NCBI GenBank assembly: GCA_023436395.1
Contig: JAEZJJ010000079.1
Coordinates: 1 to 64,000 of the forward strand
Direction of reading: 5' to 3'
Length of the DNA stretch: 64,000 nt
Origin: Bacillota bacterium
GTDB taxonomy: Bacteria; Bacillota; Clostridia; Lachnospirales; Cellulosilyticaceae
The notes under the pieces were generated by a model. The model searched no databases, had not been told where the DNA came from, and was given only the letters and a program-made list of their open reading frames with translations. Shown in pieces: positions 53,455-62,661 of this stretch. The position numbers were made by a program, and so were the translations under genes. How positions within the stretch are numbered: the first letter of the stretch is position 1; every line of letters begins with the position of its first letter.

Positions 53455-53499
53455 AATGGCGAGACTTATACACTTTTGAAGTATATAAGTCTCGCCATT
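53455..53499 (-). terminator. Expression-platform terminator of the riboswitch
   Basis: AATGGCGAGACTTATA (53455-53470 on the plus strand) is the complement of 53484-53499, giving a 16-bp stem ending in TTTT on the minus side. Its 5' arm is the same stretch that closes the aptamer's P1, so aptamer and terminator exclude one another. Confidence 0.8.
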
Positions 53500-53568
53500 C
53501 AAGGTTAAACCAGAATTAAATTCATGATGTTGATTTAACCACACTGTTAGTGCCGACTACTCCCTTAT
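53485..53568 (-). promoter_or_regulatory. yybP-ykoY manganese riboswitch aptamer
   Basis: Read on the minus strand, AUAAG-GGAGUAG at the 5' end and GGCGAGA-CUUAU at the 3' end form P1 (AUAAG with CUUAU) and carry the conserved L1 sequence (GGAGUAG) and the GCGAGA strand of yybP-ykoY. Inside, GGUUAAA pairs with UUUAACC to form P3 with UCAACA and CUGG in the internal loop. All these agree with the L. lactis yoaB aptamer. Binding of Mn2+ should stabilise P1 and prevent the terminator, so the ATPase is made when Mn2+ is high. Confidence 0.88.
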
Positions 53569-53641
53569 GGAATACGCTATAAACTATGCCTATTGTATCA
53601 TGCATTCTATTTCTAAGCAATATTTTTTTATAGAAAAGATA

Positions 53642-53959
53642 TTATTCTTTTACATAAGAACAACAGTAATCACTTACTTCTTTAATAATTAAGTCAAAAC
53701 TACTATTTTTTGGTACTTCAAAACTTGTTCCTGATTCATACAGTACAAAACAATCTGTTCCTGGTAATTTAACCTCCATCTTTCCTCCTAGAACTTCCAT
53801 AATCTCTTTATCACCTGTAGAAAATGTATATTCACCTGGAAGCATAATTCCTAATGTTTTTTTCTCTCCATTTTCTAAAACAACAGTGCGGCTTGTCACC
53901 TTTCCTTCAAAATAGACATTTGCTTTTTTAATAATTGTGGCATTTTCAAATTGACTCAT
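53642..53959 (-). CDS. ppnP: Pyrimidine/purine nucleoside phosphorylase (PpnP)
   Basis: 105 residues, a cupin of the DUF1255/YaiE family. MSQFENATIIKKANVYFEGKV at the start, TLGIMLPGEY, and FEVPKNSSFDL are conserved. PpnP cleaves nucleosides with phosphate to base and pentose-1-phosphate with broad specificity. AAGGAG 6 bases before the ATG. It is codirectional with the P-type ATPase but the riboswitch lies between. Confidence 0.94.
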   Translation of the reverse strand: MSQFENATIIKKANVYFEGKVTSRTVVLENGEKKTLGIMLPGEYTFSTGDKEIMEVLGGKMEVKLPGTDCFVLYESGTSFEVPKNSSFDLIIKEVSDYCCSYVKE

Positions 53960-54168
53960 ATGTATTCTCCTTACATAAATTAAAATAATAAGACTATTCT
54001 AATTTATTCCCTATACTTTTTCAATCTATTAATCATTAACTGTCATTTCCTGTATATCTTAGAAATATTACATTTCAAAGACGAAACAGGTAATTATTTG
54101 TTTTTACTTTTTCTATATTGTATAATATTTTTGCAATAAACCCTTATTATACTAAAGGAGACTAACAT

Positions 54169-55095
54169 ATGAAAAAATTAGGGGGATTTATAATCACTAC
54201 CTTATTATGCACAACAACTGTTTTAGCTGCTCCAATCAAAATTCAAATTAATGGCACCGAAATACAACCTAAAGTAGCACCTATTGTTAGAGAGGGCACA
54301 ACTCTTGTTCCGCTTCGTGTTATCATTGAAAGTCTCGGTGCTGATGTGGAATGGGATTCCGAGTCAAACTTTATTACCATATATAGCAGTCAATCTAATC
54401 TAAAACTAGTTACAGGTTCCTTAGAAATGACTAAGACCGACTTTGCTTCTAATACAGAAGTCATTGTTCCATTAAGCTTAGCACCTATTCAAGTCAATAG
54501 TACAACTATGGTACCCTTACGTGCTATCTCTGAAGGATTAGGCTGTAATATCAACTACGCCAATGATCTTATTACCATTAACACTTCATCTTCAGGCGCT
54601 CCTATGACTGAGATATCCTCATTTAATGAGTCTATCAAACTTACTATTCAAGATGATTTAATCATGCGATATGGTATTTGTCACACTGCAGTTGGTGATA
54701 TTGTCCTACATTTTAATATAACGGTTAATGAAAATAAGTATAAGTATTATCCTTGTGATTTTGAAGTAGCTGTTAAAGTAGATGAACAAAGTCTTATTCA
54801 ATTACAGGAACTAAAGAATATCTCACCTGAAACAGCTACTTATGTAAAAGGACAGTTACGTACACATATGGAGCAATTAGCACAGGACTTAATGGGTACT
54901 TATCCCCAAGCCAAGTTCTGGGGTTATTACGATCTTTCTTACCATGAAACAACAGAAAATAGTTCAAAACTGATTACCTATTACACATGTACCTGGATGA
55001 ATTATACCCCTGATGCTAACCTTACTTATGCAGGTAGCAAAAAAGGGCTATTTTCTTGGTTTCCTAGTTACGATACAGAAAGCTGGCAAAAATAA
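54169..55095 (+). CDS. Secreted protein with copper-amine-oxidase N-terminal-like (stalk) domain
   Basis: 308 residues. Signal peptide MKKLGGFIITTLLCTTTVLA; then two copies of the stalk repeat, VREGTTLVPLRVIIESLGADVEW and VNSTTMVPLRAISEGLG (about residues 40-145). The second half (about 155-308) has beta strands with no recognised family (it resembles RsiV/DUF3298 in length and spacing, unconfirmed). The stalk domain binds cell-wall structures in clostridia. AAAGGAG before the ATG. Single-gene unit. Confidence 0.85.
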   Translation: MKKLGGFIITTLLCTTTVLAAPIKIQINGTEIQPKVAPIVREGTTLVPLRVIIESLGADVEWDSESNFITIYSSQSNLKLVTGSLEMTKTDFASNTEVIVPLSLAPIQVNSTTMVPLRAISEGLGCNINYANDLITINTSSSGAPMTEISSFNESIKLTIQDDLIMRYGICHTAVGDIVLHFNITVNENKYKYYPCDFEVAVKVDEQSLIQLQELKNISPETATYVKGQLRTHMEQLAQDLMGTYPQAKFWGYYDLSYHETTENSSKLITYYTCTWMNYTPDANLTYAGSKKGLFSWFPSYDTESWQK

Positions 55096-55116
55096 GTAGT
55101 ACCTTAATGAATAGTT

Positions 55117-55162
55117 AAAAGGTCATAAAACAAGATGCATTATCTCGTTTTATGACCTTTTT
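55117..55162. terminator. Bidirectional terminator
   Basis: AAAAGGTCATAAAAC (55117-55131) with GTTTTATGACCTTTT, one mismatch further in, and T-run. It separates the stalk protein gene from the convergent CoA-disulfide reductase. Confidence 0.88.
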
Positions 55163-55164
55163 CT

Positions 55165-56865
55165 TTAACTAAAATTATAAGCAGTTACTATTGGCTGACG
55201 TCCTTCTACTTGGTCTTTAAAGTATTCATAGAAACTTAGTCCAAAAAATCCACCTGTTACATTCACTACATTGTTATAACCTAAATTTTGTAATGCCAGT
55301 ACTGCATTGTAGCTCCTTTGTCCTGTACGACAATGAATATACACTGGCTTATCTTTAGGAATTTCACTTATTCTTTCCCTTAACTGACTAAGCGGGATAT
55401 TCTTAACGCCTTCCATATGCCCTCTTTCATATTCTGCCACTTCTCTCACATCGATAAAAATTTGCCCTTGTTCCAAAAGTGGTCTTACCTCATCTACTGT
55501 AATTTGTTTAAAATCACCTTGTCGTAAATTACTTGCAATAAAGCCTGCATAGTTCACGATATCTTTTGCTGTTCCAAAAGGTGGCGCATAACAAAGCTCT
55601 AATTCCTTGAGATCTTCTACTGTCCCTTTAAACTTTATCGCAGTAGCAATCACATCAATCCGCTTATCTACATTGCCTTTACCAATAGCTTGTGCTCCTA
55701 ATATTCTGCCTGTAGGCACTTCAAAAATCAGTTTAAAATGAATAGGATTGCTCTTTGGCATAATACCTACTTTGTCATTAAGTATGAAGTGCACTTTATC
55801 ATAGTGAATATCTAATTTTTGAGCTTTTATCATATTTTCATTTAAACCTGTAGATGCTCCGTTATATTCAAAAACTTGAATGGCTGAGCTTCCTATATAA
55901 GAAGATGCCACCTCTTCCTTTCCATTAATATGATTAGCTACAATCCTTGCCCCTTTTTGAGCTGGTCCTGCTAAGGTAAGTCGCATCGGTTCTTCTGTGA
56001 AAAGATTCATAACATCTGTCGCATCACCTATGGCATAAATAGCTTCATCACTGGTTTGATAATTTTCATTGATTTCTATAGCTCCAGTTGGCCTTATGTT
56101 TAAATGGGCTTCCTTGGCTAATTTACTTTCTGCCCTTACACCAATAGCTATAATCGTCATCTCTGACTCCACCTTTTTTCCTGAAGCAAGCACTACTGAT
56201 TTTTCTTCAAAATGACTTACAGGTGAACCTAGAAGCAATTTAACACCATGGTCCATAAGTGTTTTATGAAAGATTTGCACCATTTCTTCATCAAACGGTT
56301 TTAAAATTTGCTTTTCACCTTCTACTATAGTGATTTCATATCCAGCTTTACTTAAGTTTTCTGCCACTTCAATGCCAATATAACCGCCACCAATAACAGT
56401 GATTTTTTTTATCTGATGAGCCTCACTATATTCTTTGATTTTCATAACATCTACTACATTTCTTACTGTGAAAGTTGGCATTAACTCTAATCCCTTTAAT
56501 GGAGGTACAATAGGTACTGCTCCTGGCGATAAAATAAGTTTATCATAGGCTTCTTCATAACTTTCACCTGTTAAATGTTTCAGAACCTTCACCTTTTTAT
56601 TAACTCGATCTATTGCCACCACTTCTTCATTCGTTCTGGCAACAATATGATATTGCTTTAAAAATTTCTCAGGATTCATTAATATTAATTTATTGGCTGT
56701 TTCTACTTCTCCACTTAAATAATAAGGCAGCGCACAATTAGAAAAAGAAATGTGAGGTCCTTTCTCAAACATAATGATCTCGTCTGTTTCACTTTGCCTT
56801 CTTAGTCTAGCTGCTGCCGAAGCCCCTCCAGCTACACCACCTACTATTAAAATCTTTTTACCCAT
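55165..56865 (-). CDS. CoA-disulfide reductase with C-terminal rhodanese domain
   Basis: 566 residues: FAD-binding VIVGGVAGGASAAAR-like start, single redox Cys C44 in SFSNCALPYYLSG, NAD-binding VIGGGYIGIEVAENL, and AIGDATDV; then a rhodanese domain with C512 in IHCRTGQRS. This is the CoADR-RHD architecture, which reduces CoA disulfide or persulfides and polysulfide with NADH and links sulfur transfer to redox defence. AGGAGG 8 bases before the ATG. It forms an operon with the single-domain rhodanese upstream (20 bases). Confidence 0.96.
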   Translation of the reverse strand: MGKKILIVGGVAGGASAAARLRRQSETDEIIMFEKGPHISFSNCALPYYLSGEVETANKLILMNPEKFLKQYHIVARTNEEVVAIDRVNKKVKVLKHLTGESYEEAYDKLILSPGAVPIVPPLKGLELMPTFTVRNVVDVMKIKEYSEAHQIKKITVIGGGYIGIEVAENLSKAGYEITIVEGEKQILKPFDEEMVQIFHKTLMDHGVKLLLGSPVSHFEEKSVVLASGKKVESEMTIIAIGVRAESKLAKEAHLNIRPTGAIEINENYQTSDEAIYAIGDATDVMNLFTEEPMRLTLAGPAQKGARIVANHINGKEEVASSYIGSSAIQVFEYNGASTGLNENMIKAQKLDIHYDKVHFILNDKVGIMPKSNPIHFKLIFEVPTGRILGAQAIGKGNVDKRIDVIATAIKFKGTVEDLKELELCYAPPFGTAKDIVNYAGFIASNLRQGDFKQITVDEVRPLLEQGQIFIDVREVAEYERGHMEGVKNIPLSQLRERISEIPKDKPVYIHCRTGQRSYNAVLALQNLGYNNVVNVTGGFFGLSFYEYFKDQVEGRQPIVTAYNFS

Positions 56866-56885
56866 AGACCCTACCTCCTAATTAT

Positions 56886-57206
56886 CTAGCTTCTATTTTT
56901 ACCAGTATATGCTGACATACCACCCTGTACATTAACTACCTGGTATCCTTTTTCCTTTAATGCTTTAACTGTCCTCATACTTCTCATCCCTGATTGACAC
57001 ATAATGTAGTATTTTTCATCTTTCTTTAAGTAACGCTCTGGCATATTTAATAATTCTCCCATAGGAATATTTTGAGCTGTTTTAACTTTCCCCCATGCTA
57101 CTTCTTGAGGTTCACGAATATCAATTAACTGAATTTGATCTAGTACAGCATCTAACCCATTTGCCTGAATTGATTCATCTTGACTTTTATTTAAAAAGGA
57201 AAACAT
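56886..57206 (-). CDS. Rhodanese-like sulfurtransferase
   Basis: 106 residues with QLIDIREPQEVAWG and active-site Cys in YIMCQSGMRS, followed by GYQVVNVQGGM. No signal peptide, so cytoplasmic. It carries persulfide sulfur and, by operon position, probably works with the CoADR-rhodanese enzyme downstream. AGGAGGG before the ATG. Confidence 0.94.
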   Translation of the reverse strand: MFSFLNKSQDESIQANGLDAVLDQIQLIDIREPQEVAWGKVKTAQNIPMGELLNMPERYLKKDEKYYIMCQSGMRSMRTVKALKEKGYQVVNVQGGMSAYTGKNRS

Positions 57207-57298
57207 ATAAATCCCTCCTACTGAAATGTAATTTGATTATGAGTTTAGTATACGTATTTTTATAGATATTGTATGTAACCAACTCACATAACACTCTT

Positions 57299-58522
57299 TT
57301 ATTCAAGACTTAAATTTTCTAAAATTGTTCTTAGTGGAATATACATTTCTCCTTCAATAATACATGCTGGCATCACTAAATCTATAGCCTCTTCATTATA
57401 CCATGCTATTTTCTCTCCTTTACTAAAGTATAATAGCCACTCTTCTCCTAGTAGTTCTACAGCTTTTTCTTCTGGTATGTAACGATAACTTACACCTATA
57501 GCTTCACAAACAGCTTTAACAGGAACTAAGCTCCTATTAAAAATGGTCTTTCCTTGTATTGTCTTTTCACCTAATTCAACTTGATTATCAAATGTATTTA
57601 AGTTTAATATTTCTACTGCAAATAAAAAAGGAATCTCCTTATTATCCTTCCAAATCTTATTATACTCCTGTAAATCTAAAGGTTTTCCATTTACAGTCTT
57701 TCCTATCTCTAATGTATAAGCAGGTTTATGAAACGTTTGGATAAACCAATCTGTAAAACCTAATCCTCCCTTGGACTCACTAATAGGTACTAAACCATAT
57801 CCTGTCTCTCTTGATAATTTTTGTCCTATTGCTAAAGAAGTCTTATAAAGCTTGCCTGTTTGGTGATACCACCAATAGATTACTTCCCCTGCACTATGGT
57901 AGGCAATAGCCCCCTCAAAATTTTGCGCTATACATAAATCTCTAAGTGCCTGGGTTTCTAACTCAGAAAACGGACTAGTTCCTGCATACTCACTCGCTCC
58001 TGGTAAAGGTTTAGTGACTAACTTTGCATAAGGAGTAGGATAGTTTCTATTTAAATCTACCCCTCTTCCATTTGATTTCCAGTTCGGCTTACTACTTAAA
58101 GCTATTTCTGCACCGTCTGGATTTAATAAGGGTACAAAATAAATAGATACTGTATTAAGAACCGTCCGTACATCTTCTCCTTGAATGCTACTTCCCTGTT
58201 TATACTTCTCTCCTAAATACTGAATCTGATTTAAAAGAAGAACGGTTGTTAATGCCTCTCTCCCGTGATGTGTCCCATTAATTAATATACTCTTCTCACC
58301 TTTTCCTAACTTTAATGCCTTAATTTCTGTATTTTGTGTTGTAGAATAACCTATGGTTACTAGTTCTGCAATTTCTTCATACTCTTTTACTAATTGTTCA
58401 AGTGCTTCATTAGTCTGCACCACAATTTGTGGAGAATAAATACTTTTTATATCTAGTGTATCTGCCTGAAGGGGATGTAATAAAAATAAAGTTGCTAAGA
58501 TCCAAACTATATATTTCTTCAC
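57299..58522 (-). CDS. M14 zinc carboxypeptidase with stalk-type C-terminal domain
   Basis: 407 residues starting at GTG 58522, with AGGAG 8 bases upstream. Signal peptide (about 1-20, ending LQA). Zinc ligands in THHGREAL (H86, E89) and a His further on (AYHSAGE); GVDLNRNYP holds the substrate-binding NR motif; the catalytic Glu is in YTLEIGK. The C-terminal ~90 residues (FNRSLVPVKAVCEAIGV, YIPLRTILENL) are a copper-amine-oxidase N-like stalk domain. It cuts peptides, likely cell-wall or gamma-D-Glu linked, at the cell surface; the exact bond is unproved. Confidence 0.93.
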   Translation of the reverse strand: MKKYIVWILATLFLLHPLQADTLDIKSIYSPQIVVQTNEALEQLVKEYEEIAELVTIGYSTTQNTEIKALKLGKGEKSILINGTHHGREALTTVLLLNQIQYLGEKYKQGSSIQGEDVRTVLNTVSIYFVPLLNPDGAEIALSSKPNWKSNGRGVDLNRNYPTPYAKLVTKPLPGASEYAGTSPFSELETQALRDLCIAQNFEGAIAYHSAGEVIYWWYHQTGKLYKTSLAIGQKLSRETGYGLVPISESKGGLGFTDWFIQTFHKPAYTLEIGKTVNGKPLDLQEYNKIWKDNKEIPFLFAVEILNLNTFDNQVELGEKTIQGKTIFNRSLVPVKAVCEAIGVSYRYIPEEKAVELLGEEWLLYFSKGEKIAWYNEEAIDLVMPACIIEGEMYIPLRTILENLSLE

Positions 58523-58543
58523 CTTTTCACTCTCCTGCTTTTA

Positions 58544-59239
58544 TCATTGGTTTATACACTTTTTAAGACCTTCCTTATTTATAATCTTAAAGCTATTCTT
58601 ATAAAAATCGATAAGCTTTTCCTCTTTCATTCTAGCAAGTTCCCTACACATTGAAGTTCTTGAGACATTCAAAAACTCTGCCAAGGCTTCTCTATTAGGT
58701 GTAATATTAAAGGCAATTTGACCACTTTTTTGTGCTTCTTTTAATAAATACGTTGCCAACTTTGCTCGCATTCCCTTTAATAATAGAAGCTCCATTTTCA
58801 TATTAAGCATTTCATTCTTATCTCCTAATATTCTAAGCATATTAGAAACTAATTGGGTATGAAAACCACATGCATGACTACAATTTTCTATGACCTTTTT
58901 ATAAGGAATCAAAATAACTGTTGTTTTTACTCTTGCTCTTACAGATACAGGTGCCACTCTTTTAGAAGTACATACTATAGCTTCTCCAAACATATGGGTT
59001 TGTTCTAAAAAAGCAATAATATGTTTTTCTCCTACTATATTTTCTTTAATAATCTCAATACATCCTTCTAAAACAATGCCTATATAGCTTATTTCATCCC
59101 CTCCATGAAAAAGATACTCATCCATTTCATAAGTCTTAATTTGAAACGCCAAACACCCCAAGAGTTTTTCTAGCTCTTCTTCTTTAATCTGCCTAAAGAG
59201 GGCGGATTTTAATAAAATGCTTATATACTTTTGGATCAT
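58544..59239 (-). CDS. Crp/Fnr-family transcriptional regulator
   Basis: 231 residues: cyclic-nucleotide-like beta barrel (about 15-125; DEYLFHGGDEISYIGIVLEG) and C-terminal HTH of the Crp type (NREALAEFLNVSRTSMCREL). There is no N-terminal Cys cluster as in Fnr, so it does not look like an iron-sulfur sensor. The gene is next to hcp (reading from the same strand, 223 bases from hcp's end), as are HcpR-type nitric-oxide or nitrosative stress regulators; HcpR identity is inferred from that. AAAAAGGAG before the ATG. Confidence 0.92.
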   Translation of the reverse strand: MIQKYISILLKSALFRQIKEEELEKLLGCLAFQIKTYEMDEYLFHGGDEISYIGIVLEGCIEIIKENIVGEKHIIAFLEQTHMFGEAIVCTSKRVAPVSVRARVKTTVILIPYKKVIENCSHACGFHTQLVSNMLRILGDKNEMLNMKMELLLLKGMRAKLATYLLKEAQKSGQIAFNITPNREALAEFLNVSRTSMCRELARMKEEKLIDFYKNSFKIINKEGLKKCINQ

Positions 59240-59327
59240 TCTTCTATTCTCCTTTTTATTCCCCTCTACTTGTTACCACTATTCATGCCCAACTCATTCC
59301 TTGCTATATATGTCGTCTATACTATTG

Positions 59328-59356
59328 ATTATAATCGTTTATACTTATAATTGCAA
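59328..59356 (-). promoter_or_regulatory. Probable promoter of the Crp/Fnr gene
   Basis: TTGCAA (59356-59351) and TATAAT (59333-59328) at 17-base spacing on the minus strand. The -10 is part of the palindrome GATTATAATC, which might be a binding site (no proof). The rest of 59240-59462 has nothing clear. Confidence 0.5.
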
Positions 59357-59462
59357 AAAGGCATAGCATGCAAAGTGTATTTACATACCCTTAACATCTA
59401 TACCTTCCTTATACCCTTATGAAAGACTCATCCTATACATGCCATATGCTCATTTTATAGGA

Positions 59463-61385
59463 TTAATTTAATTTTTCTATTAAACCACTCACTTCTATAC
59501 CATGGATAGCACAAGCATCTTTTAAAGTTTCCATTTGTGATGATGGACAACCTAAGCAGTGCATACCTGCTTCCATAAGGACCTTTGCATTTTCTGGATT
59601 TGATTTTAAAATCTCACCAATAATCATATCCTCATTTATTTGTGTACTACTTGCCTCACTCTCCTCGGCTTCTTCACCAAAGAATAGCTTCATATCTTTT
59701 TCTACAGTACTGATTCCACTAATACCGAAATTCTCTATCAATACTTTAGCTACATTTGGAGAAAGAAAAGCTGGGAGTGTTGGTCCTAAGTGGATTTCTT
59801 TTACCCCAAGGTATAATAAGCTTAATAAGACGATTACCGCTTTTTGTTCATACCATGCAATATTGTAGATGATTGGTAATTCATTGATATCTGCTAAACC
59901 AAATACTTCTTTTAATTTTAAAGCAATTAAAGCTAAAGAATAGGAATCATTACATTGACCTGCATCTAATACTCTTGGTATACCACCGATATCCCCTAAA
60001 TCTAATTTATTGTATCTATATTTTGCACATCCTGCAGTTAAGATGACCGTATCTTTTGGAAGTGCTTTTGCAAAATCTGAGTAATAGTTACGTTTAGAGG
60101 CTCTTCCATCACATCCTGCCATAACTACGAATTTTTTAATTGCCCCAGATTTTACAGCTTCTACGACAGTATCTGCTAATGCAAATACTTGTTCATGGGC
60201 AAATCCACCAATAATTTCCCCTGTTTCAATTTCAATTGGTGCAGCACATGTCTTAGCCAATTCAATGAGCTCAGAAAAATCTTTTTTGCTTCCTGCTTCT
60301 CCCTCAATATGCTTACATCCTACATAACCTGCTGCACCTGTTGTAAACATTTTATCTTTATAAGAATCTTTTGGAGGAACAATACAGTTGGTCGTCATTA
60401 AGATGGGTCCATTGAAGCTCTCAAATTCTTCTTTTTGTTGCCACCAAGCATTACCATAGTTTCCTACTAGGTGTTTGTATTTCTTAAGATTTGGATAGTA
60501 GTGTGCTGCTAACATCTCAGAATGGGTATAAACATCTACACCTGTTCCTTCTGTTTGAATTAATAATTGTTCTATGTCGGCAAGATCGTGTCCAGATACT
60601 AAGATTCCTGGATTCTTACCAACTCCAATATTAACTTTTGTGATTTCTGGATTACCATAAGTTGCTGTGTTTGCAGTATCTAAGAGTGCCATACCATCTA
60701 CACCAACTTTACCCGTTTCCATTGTTAAAGCTACTAAATCCTCTACTGTTAAAGCATCATCTAATAGCTTTGCCAAAGTAGACTGCATGAAAACATCAAT
60801 TTCTTCATTCTCATAGCCTAATGCATTGGCATGTTTTGTGTAAGCAGATAAACCTTTTAATCCATAAGTAATTAATTCTCTTAAAGAACGAATGTCTTCA
60901 TTTTCAGTAGCTAATACACCCACTTCTTTGGACTTGGCTTTTTCTTTTAACATGGCATTAACTTGCTTCCCATCATTATTTCCAGATACAATGTTTTTCA
61001 GCGTTGCAAGAAAACCTGATTGCTTATTCTCCTCAATATCCCATGTAGTTGCTTCAGATAAACCACTTTTATTAGCTAATTGCTCCATTAAGTCGTTTTT
61101 CATCTCTAATGTCTCTTTTACTCTAGCGTAGAAAACTTCATCATCAAAATTGGCATTTGTAATGGTTGTAAATAAATTTAATGTAATGTAATGATTGACC
61201 TCTTTTGAAATTATCTTTCCTTCTTGACGTAACCTTGTCGTTACTTCTGATAAACCTTTTGTTACATAAATTAATAAATCTTGCATACTTGCTAAATCAG
61301 CATTTTTTCCACATACACCAACTTTTGTACAGCCTTTGTTTCCCGCAGTTTCTTGACATTGATAACAAAACATTTGATTATTCAT
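59463..61385 (-). CDS. hcp: Hydroxylamine reductase (hybrid-cluster protein) fused to a DUF1858 domain
   Basis: 640 residues. The N-terminal CYQCQETAGNKGCTKVGVC gives the first four Cys, spacing C-x2-C-x8-C-x5-C; the hybrid cluster ligands lie further on in the HCP core (VAGC-like GCDGR, TAGCAKYRYN, LDAGQCNDSYS). After about residue 565 comes a DUF1858 domain (KVLMEAGMHCLGCPSSQMETL), normally a separate small protein beside nitrogen or redox genes. Hcp reduces hydroxylamine and nitric oxide and protects anaerobes from nitrosative stress. Fusion with DUF1858 is the main oddity. Confidence 0.95.
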   Translation of the reverse strand: MNNQMFCYQCQETAGNKGCTKVGVCGKNADLASMQDLLIYVTKGLSEVTTRLRQEGKIISKEVNHYITLNLFTTITNANFDDEVFYARVKETLEMKNDLMEQLANKSGLSEATTWDIEENKQSGFLATLKNIVSGNNDGKQVNAMLKEKAKSKEVGVLATENEDIRSLRELITYGLKGLSAYTKHANALGYENEEIDVFMQSTLAKLLDDALTVEDLVALTMETGKVGVDGMALLDTANTATYGNPEITKVNIGVGKNPGILVSGHDLADIEQLLIQTEGTGVDVYTHSEMLAAHYYPNLKKYKHLVGNYGNAWWQQKEEFESFNGPILMTTNCIVPPKDSYKDKMFTTGAAGYVGCKHIEGEAGSKKDFSELIELAKTCAAPIEIETGEIIGGFAHEQVFALADTVVEAVKSGAIKKFVVMAGCDGRASKRNYYSDFAKALPKDTVILTAGCAKYRYNKLDLGDIGGIPRVLDAGQCNDSYSLALIALKLKEVFGLADINELPIIYNIAWYEQKAVIVLLSLLYLGVKEIHLGPTLPAFLSPNVAKVLIENFGISGISTVEKDMKLFFGEEAEESEASSTQINEDMIIGEILKSNPENAKVLMEAGMHCLGCPSSQMETLKDACAIHGIEVSGLIEKLN

Positions 61386-61588
61386 ATTTTCTACTCTCCC
61401 CTATTTTTATTTTTTAATATCTTACGCAAATACTAATGATTATTGAATTATATCTAAGATTATGGAGAGATTGTGTAGCCATAGCTACCAATTGAAAAAA
61501 TACCAATATCATATTTCTTTTTTATTAGGGATTTCCTTTTTTCATTACATATATAGAAGTGAAGTAGATGAGATTTATCTCGTGGGCA

Positions 61589-61783
61589 CTATCCTAGTGA
61601 GCTCCTCCCCACAGAATTTCCTACTTCCCCCTTTTCCAAAGCATAAAGTAGCTGGGCCCATCAATAAGCTACTTTATGTGTCCCACTCTGGTAAATGTTT
61701 GCGTATCCTATAGATGAGCTCTACTATGTTCCTAGTATGCTGTGGGACGTTGCTAAGCATATGGTACTTCACTAGAAGGATAG
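61589..61783. repeat. Nested palindromic element in the hcp upstream gap
   Basis: Pairs include CTATCCTAGTGA (61589-61600) with TCACTAG(AA)GGATAG (61769-61783), CCCACAG (61608-61614) with CTGTGGG (61740-61746), and a perfect central hairpin CATAAAGTAGCT (61642-61653) with AGCTACTTTATG (61667-61678). The block has no ORF worth calling. It resembles the 304-582 element in plan but not in sequence. Bases 61386-61588 hold the hcp promoter area (TATAAT-like at about 61447). Confidence 0.6.
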
Positions 61784-61810
61784 GCAAATCAACACTCAGA
61801 TTGGATATAT

Positions 61811-61845
61811 AAATAGGCGTAAGCTCCGTTAGCTTACGCCTATTT
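61811..61845 (-). terminator. Hairpin after the coupled membrane-protein gene
   Basis: Perfect 15-bp stem AAATAGGCGTAAGCT (61811-61825) with its complement (61831-61845), loop 5 bases. T-run is weak, so termination may be partial. Confidence 0.7.
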
Positions 61846-61884
61846 GTAATGTTCTCTATAATAAAAAATATTGATCAGGACTAA

Positions 61885-62661
61885 TTAATCCACTTCTTTT
61901 ACATCCTCTACCTCATTAACCAACATTCCTTTTATCTTGTTAATCATTTTTATTGGAATATCATCAAAAAAACCTCCAATAAAACAGAATAAAGTTATAG
62001 CATATATATTTTCCTTAAATGTGCTAAGAAAAATTCCTGATTTTATAGTACATATTATAATCGCTGCAGAAAGAACGGATTGTAGTAATGCAAAAATAGA
62101 ATCTACATAGGGTGAAAATCTCATTAAGCTTTTCTTATGTTTCTCTTTTATATATACATATATAGTTCCCATATAACTTGCTATAAAACTGGATAATATT
62201 AACACTGCATCACTATCTACTTCAAAACCATTTAAAATAATCGTTGTAAAAAATAATAACCCCAAAAAAATGAGTGATATTGCCGTTCGTTTTATATAAT
62301 ATTTCCCTTTGATTGTTTTAAATATATCTTTAATTTCTTTACACGCTTCTTCATTATTTCCTCTTAGTTCTTTTTCATAAGCTGATGCAGTCCTTCTTCC
62401 TATAAACTCATATTCTTCTTTATTGGGCACATTCAACCCATCCAACTTCACACACCACTCTTGAAAATCACTTCCAATACTATGCAAAACATCCTCAGCC
62501 CTACTGCAGTATGCATTTAAGTAATCTCCCTCTACCAAATAAACAATATATCTATTTTCATCTCGGAATACTATCTTAGAAATTTTTCTACCAAACTTAT
62601 CTTCTTTTCCTTCAACATAGTCGTTAAATAAATATCTCTCCTCCAAACTGTATTCCTCCAT
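61885..62661 (-). CDS. Four-helix membrane protein of unknown function
   Basis: 258 residues, no recognised family. An N-terminal cytoplasmic region of about 120 residues, with predicted helices and a Glu/Lys-rich end, is followed by four transmembrane segments (about 123-143, 149-170, 187-207, 214-234) and a charged tail. Its start ATG shares one base with the TAA of the repeat protein (TAATG), and no ribosome site precedes it, so it depends on translational coupling. It is thus functionally tied to the preceding repeat protein. Confidence 0.75.
   Translation of the reverse strand: MEEYSLEERYLFNDYVEGKEDKFGRKISKIVFRDENRYIVYLVEGDYLNAYCSRAEDVLHSIGSDFQEWCVKLDGLNVPNKEEYEFIGRRTASAYEKELRGNNEEACKEIKDIFKTIKGKYYIKRTAISLIFLGLLFFTTIILNGFEVDSDAVLILSSFIASYMGTIYVYIKEKHKKSLMRFSPYVDSIFALLQSVLSAAIIICTIKSGIFLSTFKENIYAITLFCFIGGFFDDIPIKMINKIKGMLVNEVEDVKEVD

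Noticed and set aside
59240..59462. Possible FNR box (TTGAT-N4-ATCGT) before the Crp/Fnr gene
   Set aside because: Only one half-site is good; the other half has two mismatches.
61462..61713. 83-residue plus-strand ORF inside the palindromic gap
   Set aside because: No ribosome site; it lies across the inverted repeats and looks non-coding.
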